Shown piece by piece: positions 8,185-16,511 of a DNA stretch of 64,000 nt. The stretch lies in the NCBI RefSeq assembly GCF_036016755.1, contig NZ_JAYXIH010000010.1:44149-108148 (forward strand), written 5' to 3'. Numbering within the stretch: the stretch's first letter is position 1; each line of letters starts with the position of its first letter. Source of the DNA: Aurantimonas coralicida_A (lineage in GTDB: Bacteria > Pseudomonadota > Alphaproteobacteria > Rhizobiales > Rhizobiaceae). Made by a program: the position numbers and the translations under genes. The notes under the pieces are model-generated. The model ran no database searches and had not been told where the DNA came from. It saw only the letters and a list, made by a program, of their open reading frames with translations.

Positions 8185-8640
8185 ATGAATGTCACGAGAC
8201 GACACATGTTCGCGCTGTCCGCCGGCGCTGCGGCGGCCGGCCTGGTTGCGTTTGCACCCGGGCGGGCGTTCGCAACTCCCGAGGAGACGGAAAAGGCTCT
8301 GTCGACCCTGACGGGTGGTACCGAGCCGCAGACCGGCAAGATTTCGCTGACCGCCCCCGAGATTGCCGAGAACGGCAACACGGTGCCGATCTCGGTCGAG
8401 GTCGAGAGCCCGATGACAGAGGGCGAGTACGTGGAATCCGTCACGATCTTCGCCGATGGAAATCCCAATCCGGAGGTGGCGACCTTCCTGTTCACGCCGA
8501 TGAGTGGCTCGGCCGTGGCGACGACGCGCATTCGGCTCGCCAAGACACAAAACGTCATTGCGGTGGCGAAGCTGAGCGATGGCTCGACCTACTCCGATCG
8601 CAAGGAAGTCAAGGTGACGATCGGTGGTTGCGGCGGCTGA
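8185..8640 (+). CDS. soxY: SoxY sulfur carrier protein
   Basis: SoxY carries the sulfur substrate covalently on a C-terminal cysteine while SoxAX, SoxB and SoxCD act on it in the periplasm. The 151-residue protein starts with a twin-arginine signal (TRRHMFALSAG) and ends with the diagnostic swinging arm GGCGG, placing the active Cys at residue 149. The body is an Ig-like beta sandwich. SoxY is probably co-exported with SoxZ, which has no signal of its own. Confidence 0.95.
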   Translation: MNVTRRHMFALSAGAAAAGLVAFAPGRAFATPEETEKALSTLTGGTEPQTGKISLTAPEIAENGNTVPISVEVESPMTEGEYVESVTIFADGNPNPEVATFLFTPMSGSAVATTRIRLAKTQNVIAVAKLSDGSTYSDRKEVKVTIGGCGG

Positions 8641-8735
8641 TCGCCGGATAAGACAAAATTCACCGAATCAGAAATCGATCGATGCGCGGCCGGGCCAAGA
8701 CCTAGGGAGCCGCGGGCATCGGAGGAGACGAAAAG

Positions 8736-9059
8736 ATGGCATCCAAGCCCAGAGTGAAGGTCCCGAAAAGCGCCGAGGCCGGCGAGGTCGTGACGATCAA
8801 GACGCTGATCAGTCACGATATGGAATCCGGTCAGCGCAAGGACAAAGAAGGCAACGTGATCCCGCGCCAGATCATCAACAAGTTTACCGCCGAGTTCAAT
8901 GGAGCGAAGGTCTTCGAGACCAACCTTGAGCCCGCGGTTTCGGCGAACCCCTATTTCGAGTTCACCTCCAAGGTGCCGGAGAGCGGGACGTTCAAGTTCA
9001 CCTGGGTCGACGACAATGGCGAGACCTACACGGACGAGCAGAAGATCGAGGTCAAATAA
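8736..9059 (+). CDS. soxZ: SoxZ sulfur carrier partner
   Basis: SoxZ forms the heterodimeric carrier with SoxY and shapes docking of the other Sox enzymes. The 107-residue product is a beta-sandwich with the family opening KPRVKVPKSAEAGEVVTIKTLISHDMESG and no cysteine. It has no signal peptide, consistent with piggy-back Tat export with SoxY. GAGGAG precedes the ATG. The 95-bp gap after soxY has no gene or clear hairpin. Confidence 0.94.
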   Translation: MASKPRVKVPKSAEAGEVVTIKTLISHDMESGQRKDKEGNVIPRQIINKFTAEFNGAKVFETNLEPAVSANPYFEFTSKVPESGTFKFTWVDDNGETYTDEQKIEVK

Positions 9060-9125
9060 GGATCGGGCCGGCTTTCCGAAGCCGGTCGGCCATCCATCGA
9101 TCACTGCAATCGGGAGGAAAATCGC

Positions 9126-9992
9126 GTGAAAAAAACTGCCATCGCCCTGATGGGTATTGTCTCTTTCGGTAGTCTCTCAATGGTCTTTGGCGCTGCCGCC
9201 GAGCCGGTCGACGAGAAATTAAGTATCGACGGCAAGGAAATGACGATCGTTGCCCCGGCGCCTTCCGAGCCCGAAGGCCATCCCTTCAAGGAAGTGAAGT
9301 CCGGCTGGCTCTACCGCGAGGCGGAGACCCGCCAGGTTGAATCGGACAGTTTCGAAAATCCCGGCATGCTCAATGTCGAGCGGGGCGAGGAGATATGGAA
9401 CACCGTCGAGGGAGCGGCAGGGAAGTCCTGCGCTTCTTGTCATGACGACGCGGCGGAGTCGATGAAAGGCGTTGGCGCGAATTACCCGAAGTGGAACGAG
9501 AAAGAGCAGAAGCCGTTCAATGTCGAACTGCAGATCAATGCCTGCCGGACCGAGCGGATGGAGGCAGAGCCCTATAAGTTCGACGTTCAGGACCAGAAGG
9601 ACCTGACTGCCTTCATCAAGCATCAGTCGCTCGGCGAGCCCACGAAGGTCGATCTCGCCGAGGGTGAGATGATGGACTGGTGGCAGAAGGGCAAGGACCG
9701 CTACTATCTGCGTACCGGTCAGTTGAACCTCTCCTGCGCATCCTGCCACGAAGACAATTCCGGCCAGTACATTCGGGCCGATCATCTCAGCCAGGGGCAG
9801 ACCAACGGCTTTCCGACCTATCGCCTGAAACAGTCGAATCTGGTTTCGATCCAAAACCGGTTCCGTGGCTGTATCCGCGATACGCGTGCCGAATATCCGG
9901 CGGCCTTTTCCGACGAGTTGATGGCTCTGGAAGTCTACACCGCCTGGCGCGGTAGCGGCTTGTCGGTCGAAACGCCTGCGGTGCGGCAGTAA
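9126..9992 (+). CDS. soxA: SoxA, diheme cytochrome c subunit of SoxAX
   Basis: SoxA is the catalytic subunit that joins thiosulfate to SoxY. The 288-residue protein has a signal peptide and two haem motifs, both CASCH (Cys102/105-His106 and Cys204/207-His208). Cys249 in FRGCIRDTRAEYP is the expected cysteine persulfide ligand of the active-site haem, and Cys140 (NACRTERM) lies where the first haem ligand is expected. It is thus the two-haem form seen in Paracoccus and Rhodovulum rather than the one-haem form. An AGGA-type ribosome site precedes the GTG-rich start region. Confidence 0.94.
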   Translation: MKKTAIALMGIVSFGSLSMVFGAAAEPVDEKLSIDGKEMTIVAPAPSEPEGHPFKEVKSGWLYREAETRQVESDSFENPGMLNVERGEEIWNTVEGAAGKSCASCHDDAAESMKGVGANYPKWNEKEQKPFNVELQINACRTERMEAEPYKFDVQDQKDLTAFIKHQSLGEPTKVDLAEGEMMDWWQKGKDRYYLRTGQLNLSCASCHEDNSGQYIRADHLSQGQTNGFPTYRLKQSNLVSIQNRFRGCIRDTRAEYPAAFSDELMALEVYTAWRGSGLSVETPAVRQ

Positions 9993-10092
9993 AACAAGTC
10001 AGCGAGGGCGTCCGTAGGCGTCCTCGCGTCTTCTTTTCCAAAACGAGTTGACGAATCCGGATCGCCAGTGCTGTCCGGAACGAGGGCAAGCT

Positions 10093-11787
10093 ATGTTTTC
10101 AAGACGCGAGTTTTTGACCGCGACGGTGGCCTTGGCGGCCCTGACCGGCTCAGGATTGTCCGGTCGCTGGTCCCGTGCGGCCGCGCAGCAGCTGATGAGC
10201 GAGGACGACCTGCTCGGGGCACCCGATTTCGGCAATCTCACGATCCTTCATATCACCGACATCCATGCTCAGTTGAAGCCGGTCTTCTTTCGCGAGCCAG
10301 CCGTCAATATCGGCGTTGGCGAGGCCGTGGGGCAGCCGCCGCATGTCTCCGGCGCGGATTTCCTCAAGCTCTACAACATCGAACCCGGCACGCCCGATGC
10401 CTATGCGCTGACGTCAGAAGACTTCGCGGCGCTGGCCGGGCAATACGGCAAGATGGGCGGGCTCGATCGCACCGCGACGATCGTCAAGCGCGCCCGCGCC
10501 GAGCGCGGTGATGACAATGTCCTCCTGCTTGACGGCGGCGATACCTGGCAGGGCAGCTATACGGCGAACAAGACCTCCGGCGCAGACATGATCACCGCCA
10601 TGAACGCGCTGAAGCCCGACGCAATGACTGGGCACTGGGAGTTCACCTACGGGACCGACCGGGTGAAAGACGCCATTGAGGGGTTGCCGTTCGCGTTCCT
10701 CGGCTCGAATATTTTCGACAATGAATGGGACGAGCCAGCCTTCGAGGCATGGAAGATGTTCGAGCGGGGCGGGTCGAAAATCGCCGTCATCGGACAGGCA
10801 TTCCCCTATACGCCGATCGCCAATCCGTCCTGGTTGATTCCAGGCTGGTCCTTCGGCATCCGCGACGAGGAGATCGTCAAGCACGTCGCGGCGGCGAGGG
10901 CGGCCGGCGCCGATCTGGTCGTGCTGTTGTCGCATAACGGCTTCGACGTCGACCGCAAGCTGGCCTCACGCGTCGAGGGCATCGACATCATTTTAACGGG
11001 TCATACCCATGACGCGCTGCCGGAACCCTTCATGGTCGGCAAGACCATGCTGATCGCCTCAGGCTCAAACGGCAAGTTTCTCAGCCGCCTGGATCTCGAC
11101 ATTTCGGACGGTCGGTTGAAGGACTTCCGCTATCGGCTGATCCCGGTCTTTTCCGATGTGATCACGCCGGATCTCGAGATGGCCTCGGTCATCGATTCGG
11201 TGCGGGAACCCTACGAGGCGGAGCTGAAACGCGTCGTTGGCAGGACCGAGAGCCTGCTTTACCGTCGCGGCAATTTCAATGGCACATGGGACGATCTGAT
11301 CTGCGAGGCGCTGCTCGAAGAGCGGGATGCGGAAATCGCCCTGTCGCCGGGCTTCCGGTGGGGCACCTCCCTCCCGGCCGGAAGCGACATCACCATGGAA
11401 GACGTCCACAACGTCTGTGCCATGACCTATCCCGCCGTCTACCGGAACAAGATGACCGGCGAGACGCTGAAGGCCATCCTCGAGGATGTGGCGGACAACC
11501 TCTTCAACAGCGATCCCTATTACCAGCAGGGCGGCGACATGGTGCGCGTCGGCGGTATGGGATTTGGGATTGACCCGACCAAGCAGATCGGCTCGCGCAT
11601 TTCCGACATGACGATCCTCAAGACCGAAACGTCGATCGAGGCGAGCCGGGAATATGTCGTCGCCGGATGGGCCTCGGTCAACGAAGGGACCGAGGGGCCA
11701 CCAATCTGGGACGTCGTCGAAGGTTATCTGGCGAAGAATCCGACGGTGTCGCTCGAACAAAACCGCAGCGTTCAACTGAAAGGTTGA
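10093..11787 (+). CDS. soxB: SoxB, SoxYZ-thiocysteine sulfohydrolase
   Basis: SoxB hydrolyses the terminal sulfone of S-thiosulfonyl-SoxY to release sulfate, using two Mn ions in a 5-prime-nucleotidase-like fold. The 564-residue protein carries a twin-arginine signal (SRREFLTATVALAAL). It also has the metallophosphoesterase motifs TDIHAQL, LDGGDTWQGS, the SoxB-specific TGHWEFTYG, LLSHNGFDVD and GHTHD. The C-terminal 5-nucleotidase domain follows. I chose ATG 10093, after GAGGG, because the Tat motif begins there. The length matches the family. Confidence 0.95.
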   Translation: MFSRREFLTATVALAALTGSGLSGRWSRAAAQQLMSEDDLLGAPDFGNLTILHITDIHAQLKPVFFREPAVNIGVGEAVGQPPHVSGADFLKLYNIEPGTPDAYALTSEDFAALAGQYGKMGGLDRTATIVKRARAERGDDNVLLLDGGDTWQGSYTANKTSGADMITAMNALKPDAMTGHWEFTYGTDRVKDAIEGLPFAFLGSNIFDNEWDEPAFEAWKMFERGGSKIAVIGQAFPYTPIANPSWLIPGWSFGIRDEEIVKHVAAARAAGADLVVLLSHNGFDVDRKLASRVEGIDIILTGHTHDALPEPFMVGKTMLIASGSNGKFLSRLDLDISDGRLKDFRYRLIPVFSDVITPDLEMASVIDSVREPYEAELKRVVGRTESLLYRRGNFNGTWDDLICEALLEERDAEIALSPGFRWGTSLPAGSDITMEDVHNVCAMTYPAVYRNKMTGETLKAILEDVADNLFNSDPYYQQGGDMVRVGGMGFGIDPTKQIGSRISDMTILKTETSIEASREYVVAGWASVNEGTEGPPIWDVVEGYLAKNPTVSLEQNRSVQLKG

Positions 11788-11817
11788 ACTCGCTTCTCGA
11801 CAGCCAAGGTCCGCGCT

Positions 11818-11850
11818 GATATATTCTGATTATTGAATATATCGATATTC
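11818..11850. promoter_or_regulatory. Putative SoxR operator upstream of soxC
   Basis: GATATATTC (11818-11826) and GAATATATC (11835-11843) form a perfect 9-bp inverted repeat around 8 bp. A third half-site GATATTC (11844-11850) abuts the soxC ribosome site GGAGGA. The core ATTC-N8-GAAT equals that upstream of soxH. It implies separate control of soxCD inside the operon. SoxR binding is inferred from the match. Confidence 0.55.
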
Positions 11851-11861
11851 GGAGGAAACTA

Positions 11862-13154
11862 ATGATCGACGGCCCCGAAAAGGCGGGAGACGGGGCCTCC
11901 CGTCGAAGCTTTCTGAAGCGAAGCCTGGCGCTAGGAGGCGCCGCGGCGCTTGCGGGTATCGGAGGCCGGCAAGCCTCTGCCGCGGCGGGCGGCGATCCGG
12001 CGATTACTGAGGTTCAGGACTGGAACCGTTATCTCGGCGATGGCGTCGACGCGCGGCCTTACGGAATGCCGTCGCCCCATGAGTCGGAAGTCGTTCGGCG
12101 CGACGTGTCTTGGCTGACGGCGGATTCGACGAGTTCGGTCAATTTCACGCCGCTGCATGAACTCGACGGTATCATTACGCCGAATGGCCTGTGCTTCGAG
12201 CGCCATCACGCGGGTATCGCCGAGATTGCGCCGAATGAGCATCGGTTGATGATCAACGGGCTGGTTGATCGCCCGCTGGTCTTCACGATGGAAGATCTGA
12301 AGCGCTTTCCGCGTGAGAACAGGATCTACTTCCTCGAATGTGCCGCCAATACCGGCATGGAATGGCGTGGCTCGCAGCTGAATGGCTGTCAGTTTACCCA
12401 CGGCATGGTGCATTGCGTCATGTATACGGGGACGCCGCTCCGCTACCTCCTGGAGGAAGCCGGGGTAAAGAGCGCCGGTTCGTGGCTTCTCGCCGAAGGC
12501 GCCGACGCTTCGGCGATGACCCGTTCGATCCCGATGGAGAAGGCGCTCGACGATTGCCTCGTCGCCTGGAAGATGAACGGCGAGGCGCTGCGTCCCGAGC
12601 AGGGCTATCCGGTTCGTCTCGTCGTGCCCGGCTGGGAAGGCAACATGTGGGTCAAGTGGCTGCGCCGGCTCGAGGTCGGAGATGCCCCCTGGCAGCAGCG
12701 TGAGGAGACCTCGAAGTATACCGATCTTCTGGCCAATGGCGAAGCGCGCCGCTTTACCTGGGCAATGGACGTGAAGTCCGTCATTACCAATCCCAGCCCG
12801 CAGGCGCCCATCACACATGGCCGGGGACGTACCGTCGTGACCGGCCTGGCCTGGTCGGGCAACGGCCGCATCAAGCGCGTCGACGTTTCGCTTGATGGTG
12901 GCCGGAATTGGATCGAAGCGCGGATCGACGGGCCGAGCCTGTCGATGGCCGTGCACCGGTTCTATCTCGATTTCGACTGGGACGGATCGGAACTCTTCCT
13001 GCAATCGCGCGCGATCGACGAGAAGGGCTTCGTTCAGCCGACCAAGGACGAACTGCGCGCGGCGCGCGGTGAAAACTCAATCTATCACAATAATGGTATC
13101 CAGACCTGGTGGCTGCAAACCGACGGAGCGCTCGAAAATGTCGAAGTTTCCTAA
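11862..13154 (+). CDS. soxC: SoxC, molybdopterin subunit of sulfane dehydrogenase
   Basis: SoxC with SoxD removes six electrons from the sulfane sulfur bound to SoxY. The 430-residue protein has a twin-arginine signal (SRRSFLKRSLALGGAAALAG). The oxidoreductase molybdopterin domain holds the Mo-ligating cysteine in FLECAANTGMEWRG, and a C-terminal Mo-co dimerisation domain includes the stretch VTGLAWSGNGRIKRVDVSL. GGAGGA precedes ATG. Its 3-prime end overlaps soxD by 17 bp, so the two are translationally coupled. Presence of soxCD predicts full oxidation to sulfate without sulfur globules. Confidence 0.94.
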   Translation: MIDGPEKAGDGASRRSFLKRSLALGGAAALAGIGGRQASAAAGGDPAITEVQDWNRYLGDGVDARPYGMPSPHESEVVRRDVSWLTADSTSSVNFTPLHELDGIITPNGLCFERHHAGIAEIAPNEHRLMINGLVDRPLVFTMEDLKRFPRENRIYFLECAANTGMEWRGSQLNGCQFTHGMVHCVMYTGTPLRYLLEEAGVKSAGSWLLAEGADASAMTRSIPMEKALDDCLVAWKMNGEALRPEQGYPVRLVVPGWEGNMWVKWLRRLEVGDAPWQQREETSKYTDLLANGEARRFTWAMDVKSVITNPSPQAPITHGRGRTVVTGLAWSGNGRIKRVDVSLDGGRNWIEARIDGPSLSMAVHRFYLDFDWDGSELFLQSRAIDEKGFVQPTKDELRAARGENSIYHNNGIQTWWLQTDGALENVEVS

Positions 13155-14298
13155 GCTCCTGCTCGCGACTGGTGCCATCGTCGGTGTCTTGGTGTCACCG
13201 GCCCTGGCGGCGGGCGATGCCGACGCCGGCAAGAAGGTCTTCAACAAGTGCCGCGCTTGTCATGCGGTCGGAGAGGGCGCCGCCAACAAGATCGGCCCGC
13301 AGCTGAACGAGCTTTTCGGGCGGGCCGCGGGCGGTCTTGCCGATTACAAATATTCTCCCGCCTTGACGACGGCCGGAGAAGGCGGCGTCGTTTGGGGCGA
13401 AGCGACCCTGTCGGAATTTCTCGCGGACCCGAAAGGCTTTGCGAGCGGTACCAAAATGGGTTTCGCGGGCCTCAAGAAGGAAGACGACCGCGACGATGTC
13501 ATCGCCTATCTGGCGACATTCTCGAGCGAGACTGCGGCGGCTACGGATGCCGAGAAGCCCGGTGATGGCGAAGCTGTCGCCGAGGCGGAGGTGGCGACGC
13601 CTGAGCCGGCCCAGCCGGAGACGAAGTCGGCCGAGAACGAGGCGGGCGGGACTGCGGTGGCGGCTTCTGTCGCGGCCGAGCCGTCCGGCGGACCGCTCAG
13701 CCTCGGCCGACCGGCAACCGAAGAGGAGGTCGCGGCTTGGGATATCGATGTCAGGCCCGATGGAAAAGGGCTGCCTGTCGGTCGTGGGACGGTTGCCGAG
13801 GGCGAGCCGATCTTCACCGAGAATTGTGCGTCCTGCCACGGTGATTTCGGCGAGGGCCGCGGGCGCTGGCCGGTGCTCGCCGGCGGGTTCGATACCTTGA
13901 CCCGCCAGCGTCCGGAAAAGACGGTCGGCTCCTATTGGCCCTATCTGTCCACCGTCTACGACTACGTGTACCGGGCGATGCCATTCGGTAACGCGCGGTC
14001 GCTGAGCGACGACGACGTCTACGCGCTGACCGCCTATATCCTCTACCTCAACGACATCGTGACGGATGAGGAGTTCGAGCTATCGAACGAGAACTTCACC
14101 ACCATCGAAATGCCGAATGTGGATGGGTTCATCTCCGACACCCGCGAGGCGGAAGCGCACTATCAGACGAGCGATCCCTGCATCACCGACTGCAAGCCGG
14201 AACCGGCGAAAGTGACGATGCGGGCGCAGGTCCTCGATGTCACGCCGGACACGGCCGAAGGCGAGGGCGAGGGGCCAGCCGGCGGCAACGTCGACTGA
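13138..14298 (+). CDS. soxD: SoxD, two-domain cytochrome c subunit of sulfane dehydrogenase
   Basis: SoxD accepts electrons from SoxC. The 386-residue protein has a signal peptide (ending near PALAAGD). Domain 1 is a cytochrome c with CRACH (Cys38, Cys41, His42) and axial Met in KMGF. A long Ala/Glu/Pro-rich linker (about residues 133-190) joins it to domain 2 with CASCH (Cys230, Cys233, His234) and axial Met in AMPFG. The C-terminal tail contains a Cys pair in SDPCITDCKPEP. ATG 13138 lies inside the soxC end. Size and double-haem architecture match Paracoccus SoxD. Confidence 0.92.
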   Translation: MSKFPKLLLATGAIVGVLVSPALAAGDADAGKKVFNKCRACHAVGEGAANKIGPQLNELFGRAAGGLADYKYSPALTTAGEGGVVWGEATLSEFLADPKGFASGTKMGFAGLKKEDDRDDVIAYLATFSSETAAATDAEKPGDGEAVAEAEVATPEPAQPETKSAENEAGGTAVAASVAAEPSGGPLSLGRPATEEEVAAWDIDVRPDGKGLPVGRGTVAEGEPIFTENCASCHGDFGEGRGRWPVLAGGFDTLTRQRPEKTVGSYWPYLSTVYDYVYRAMPFGNARSLSDDDVYALTAYILYLNDIVTDEEFELSNENFTTIEMPNVDGFISDTREAEAHYQTSDPCITDCKPEPAKVTMRAQVLDVTPDTAEGEGEGPAGGNVD

Positions 14299-14323
14299 CC
14301 GCAGGGGCTCGAGCGGCAAGCAT

Positions 14324-14378
14324 GGATATCTCGCGGTGTGGCAATAGATGGTGCTGACATCGTCATCGCGAGATATCC
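14324..14378. repeat. 12-bp inverted repeat between soxD and the DsrE-like gene
   Basis: GGATATCTCGCG (14324-14335) is repeated in exact inverse as CGCGAGATATCC (14367-14378), separated by 31 bp. No T-run follows, so it is not a standard terminator. It could be an RNA hairpin separating expression of soxD from the next gene, or paired operator half-sites; neither is shown. Confidence 0.6.
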
Positions 14379-14411
14379 TCGGCTGAGGACGACCAGCCGG
14401 AGGACTCTGCC

Positions 14412-14930
14412 ATGCACCGTCGCCGTTCCTTGCATTCCGCCGCACTCATGTCCGCCGCGAAGATTATCGCGGTGGGCATCTGGCTTACACTGATGCCGAT
14501 GCTGGCGGGCGGCTGGGCAACGACCGCCAAGGCTCAGGGCGCGGAAGACGATTCCAGCTTCGCCACGCAAAGACTGGCCCTTCAGGTGTCCGTTGACGAC
14601 GAGGCCGTGATGCGTTCGGCCCTCGAAATCGCCGCCAACGTGTCCCGCTTTTATTCGGATCAAGCGGAAGAGATCGATATTCGCATCGTCGTTTTCGGGC
14701 TTGGCATGCCGATGCTGCGCCCGGAAATGTCCCCAGTCATGGATCGCCTGAAGGCGTTCGATCAGAGCATGCCCAACGTCAGTTTCGCGGCCTGCGGCAA
14801 CACGCTGGACTCGCTGGAGCGGGCGGAAGGCGCTCGGCCGGAGATTGTCGAATACGCGGATGTCGTGGAGGCAGGGGTCGCCGAACTCATGCGCCTCGAC
14901 CAGGCGGGCTATACGATCGTCAAGCCGTAA
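14412..14930 (+). CDS. Exported DsrE-like protein at the end of the sox locus
   Basis: DsrE/DsrF-like proteins are small sulfur-handling or sulfurtransferase-type folds. This 172-residue protein has a signal peptide (hydrophobic core about residues 15-37, cleavage near AKA-QGA). The DsrE-like domain follows, with a core beta strand IDIRIVVFGLGMPML and a single Cys in FAACGNTLDSL, where DsrE-family sulfur carriers often have their cysteine. It lies 113 bp after soxD on the same strand behind a 12-bp inverted repeat. A role in periplasmic sulfur transfer next to Sox is inference. It is not SoxE, SoxF or SoxG. Confidence 0.68.
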   Translation: MHRRRSLHSAALMSAAKIIAVGIWLTLMPMLAGGWATTAKAQGAEDDSSFATQRLALQVSVDDEAVMRSALEIAANVSRFYSDQAEEIDIRIVVFGLGMPMLRPEMSPVMDRLKAFDQSMPNVSFAACGNTLDSLERAEGARPEIVEYADVVEAGVAELMRLDQAGYTIVKP

Positions 14931-15034
14931 CCGTTACGGTGCACGGCGCAATCCGACCTCGGCCACGTTGGGAAACGGAAACCGGCCCAGCATCGCCGGG
15001 CCGATCGCGTCATGGAAATTTGACGTGGGCGGAA

Positions 15035-15361
15035 TCAATAGCCGCGCGCCGATTGCGACCGAATAAGCATCAACCGGCTCTCGGTCTGAAGATCGCGGTA
15101 AGTCGCCTCCGAGCCCGGGACGCGGACGCGGTTGCCAAACGCGTGCCGCGAAACCGGCGTGCCGAACCGGGTGGACGAGCGGAAGCCACTGGAAATGAAC
15201 GCCGGTCCGTGTGTCACGCCCAGGGCAGTTTCATAGCGGGTGTTCTCTTCCGCTTTGCGGTAGGCATCTTCCGAGCCGGGGATGATGCCGCCGCCGGCCA
15301 AGACGGTGGATGCTGGGAGCATTAGAGTCGCGATGATCAGTCCTATAAGAACGGTCTTCAT
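15035..15361 (-). CDS. Small secreted protein behind a SigF-type promoter
   Basis: I do not recognise this 108-residue protein. It has a clear signal peptide (hydrophobic stretch to LPASTVLA-GGG) and a mature part rich in Gly, Ser, Arg and Tyr. An internal echo (IPGSEDAYRKAEE near the start and VPGSEATYRDLQTE near the end) looks like two copies of a PGSExxYR motif. AGGAGG lies five bases before ATG 15361. A perfect GTAACC-N16-CGAA element sits about 49-74 bp upstream, and the nrsF and broken sigF genes follow on the same strand. It is therefore probably a target of that ECF sigma factor, a group that in Caulobacter responds to chromate and cadmium. Confidence 0.65.
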   Translation of the reverse strand: MKTVLIGLIIATLMLPASTVLAGGGIIPGSEDAYRKAEENTRYETALGVTHGPAFISSGFRSSTRFGTPVSRHAFGNRVRVPGSEATYRDLQTESRLMLIRSQSARGY

Positions 15362-15409
15362 ATTCACCTCCTCTATTCAAGTCGGAAAGCGGTTGCTTTC
15401 AGAAGTGAA

Positions 15410-15435
15410 TTCGTCGAGGCAAGACGACAGGTTAC
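15410..15435 (-). promoter_or_regulatory. SigF-type ECF promoter, GTAACC-N16-CGAA
   Basis: On the minus strand GTAACC (15435-15430) is followed after exactly 16 bp by CGAA (15413-15410). This is the promoter consensus reported for Caulobacter SigF. It points at the small secreted gene ending at 15035 and lies in the same neighbourhood as nrsF and the interrupted sigma gene. The exact match of ten bases plus spacing makes chance unlikely. Confidence 0.7.
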
Positions 15436-15553
15436 GGCTAAGGGTGTCACCTTGTCTTGAGCGTAACTTGTTCGATTCTATTTTGGGGAGGACGTCAGGC
15501 AGCCTATTCGGGCCGGGCTCGGCTCGCCCGTTCGACGGTGGGGTAGGTTTGGT

Positions 15554-16192
15554 TCACCAGCGCAGAACGCGGTTGCCTGCGAATGCGCCGGCGGCGACGA
15601 GGATCAGCGAAGCAAACGAATACCAGACCGCTACGAACAACGGCGAGTCGTTGGGGCACTGGGCGGTATAGAACAAGGCGGCCATCGACGCCGCGGCGAG
15701 ACCCGCCATCGCGCCAGCCAGAGCCGGCCGCGTGGGCGCCTGTCGGCGCAGCGCCCAGAGGAACATGAGCAGTAGCGGGGTGCCCAGCGAAACGATAGCG
15801 ATCACGCAGAACAGGAAGTTCATGCCGGTCAGACTGGTTGCCCAAAGATCTGGGGACAGCGCGAACAGTTCCGCCGCCACGGAGAGCGCGAGGAGGCCGC
15901 CGGGAAGAAACAGCCACTCCAGAGATTGTTTCATGGACACGCCCGGACGCGCCGACGCGCGCATCGCCAGGAAGGCGGTGACGGCCAGAGTGCCGGTGAT
16001 GGCGAATTTGGACAGGAAACGCGCCGTTTCCCAAACATAGAAGAGGTCCGGCCGCAATCCGATCGCGCCGAAGAAGAAGACCCCGGTCGTTCCGGCTGCC
16101 AGAACCGCGAGGAACAACCACGACGGGCCTCGGTCGCGCGCTTTGCGATCACGGTCGGAGGCAAGCGTTTCGATGAGGAATTGCGTGTCCAT
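15554..16192 (-). CDS. nrsF: NrsF-like membrane anti-sigma factor (DUF1109)
   Basis: NrsF (DUF1109) proteins are six-helix membrane anti-sigma factors; in Caulobacter two conserved cysteines control release of SigF. The 212-residue product has a cytoplasmic N-terminus (MDTQFLIETLASDRDR) and six hydrophobic segments. It has cysteines in MNFLFCVIAIVS and TAQCPNDSP, the latter a conserved-looking site between the last two helices. It starts two bases after the sigma gene stop codon, the expected cotranscribed sigma/anti-sigma pair. The sigma gene is broken by an IS21 insertion, so this gene may now lack its promoter. Confidence 0.85.
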   Translation of the reverse strand: MDTQFLIETLASDRDRKARDRGPSWLFLAVLAAGTTGVFFFGAIGLRPDLFYVWETARFLSKFAITGTLAVTAFLAMRASARPGVSMKQSLEWLFLPGGLLALSVAAELFALSPDLWATSLTGMNFLFCVIAIVSLGTPLLLMFLWALRRQAPTRPALAGAMAGLAAASMAALFYTAQCPNDSPLFVAVWYSFASLILVAAGAFAGNRVLRW

Positions 16193-16194
16193 AT

Positions 16195-16511
16195 TCAGGC
16201 CTGACCAAATTTCGCGGCGATCGATGCCAGACCGCGATGGAACGCAACCCGAACCGCTCCCTCCGTCACGCCCAGCCGGTTCGCAGTTTCGCCGACCGAA
16301 CGTCCTTCGAGCGACAGCGCGGCGACGACCTCTCTCTGGCGCCCTGCGAGCAGCCGCAATGCCTTGGTGACATCGAGCCTGTTGGCGCTCGGAACGGTCG
16401 TCGGATCCTCAAGCTTGTCGGTAAAGTCCGCGATGTCGAGGTTCACCCTGCGGCCGTGTCGTCGATAGGCGTCGATCGCCTTGTAACGGGCGATCGCGAA
16501 TAACCACGGAG
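16195..16511 (-). pseudogene. sigF: ECF sigma factor (SigF-like), C-terminal half
   Basis: Reading minus from 16511 gives end of region 2 and region 4 of an ECF sigma factor: PWLFAIARYKAIDAYRRHGR, then a linker and the region 4 helix-turn-helix RSVGETANRLGVTEGAVRVAF, ending at the stop before nrsF. The gene is cut at 16511/16512 by the end of an IS21-family element. The other half is at 21982-22222. Joining the halves with one copy of the 6-bp duplication ACGGAG gives an uninterrupted 183-residue SigF-like sigma factor. A GTG at 16446 could allow an orphan region-4 peptide, but that would not be a working sigma factor. Confidence 0.85.
16506..16511. repeat. Target-site duplication, left copy (ACGGAG)
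   Basis: ACGGAG directly abuts the TGTCAACG end of the IS21-type sequence. The same six bases occur at 21982-21987 after the other IS end. Six bp is within the IS21 range of duplications. Confidence 0.8.

Noticed and set aside
10048..10092. Upstream TTG start for SoxB
   Set aside because: The extension has two adjacent Cys and no signal character; the Tat motif begins right after ATG 10093 with a ribosome site before it.
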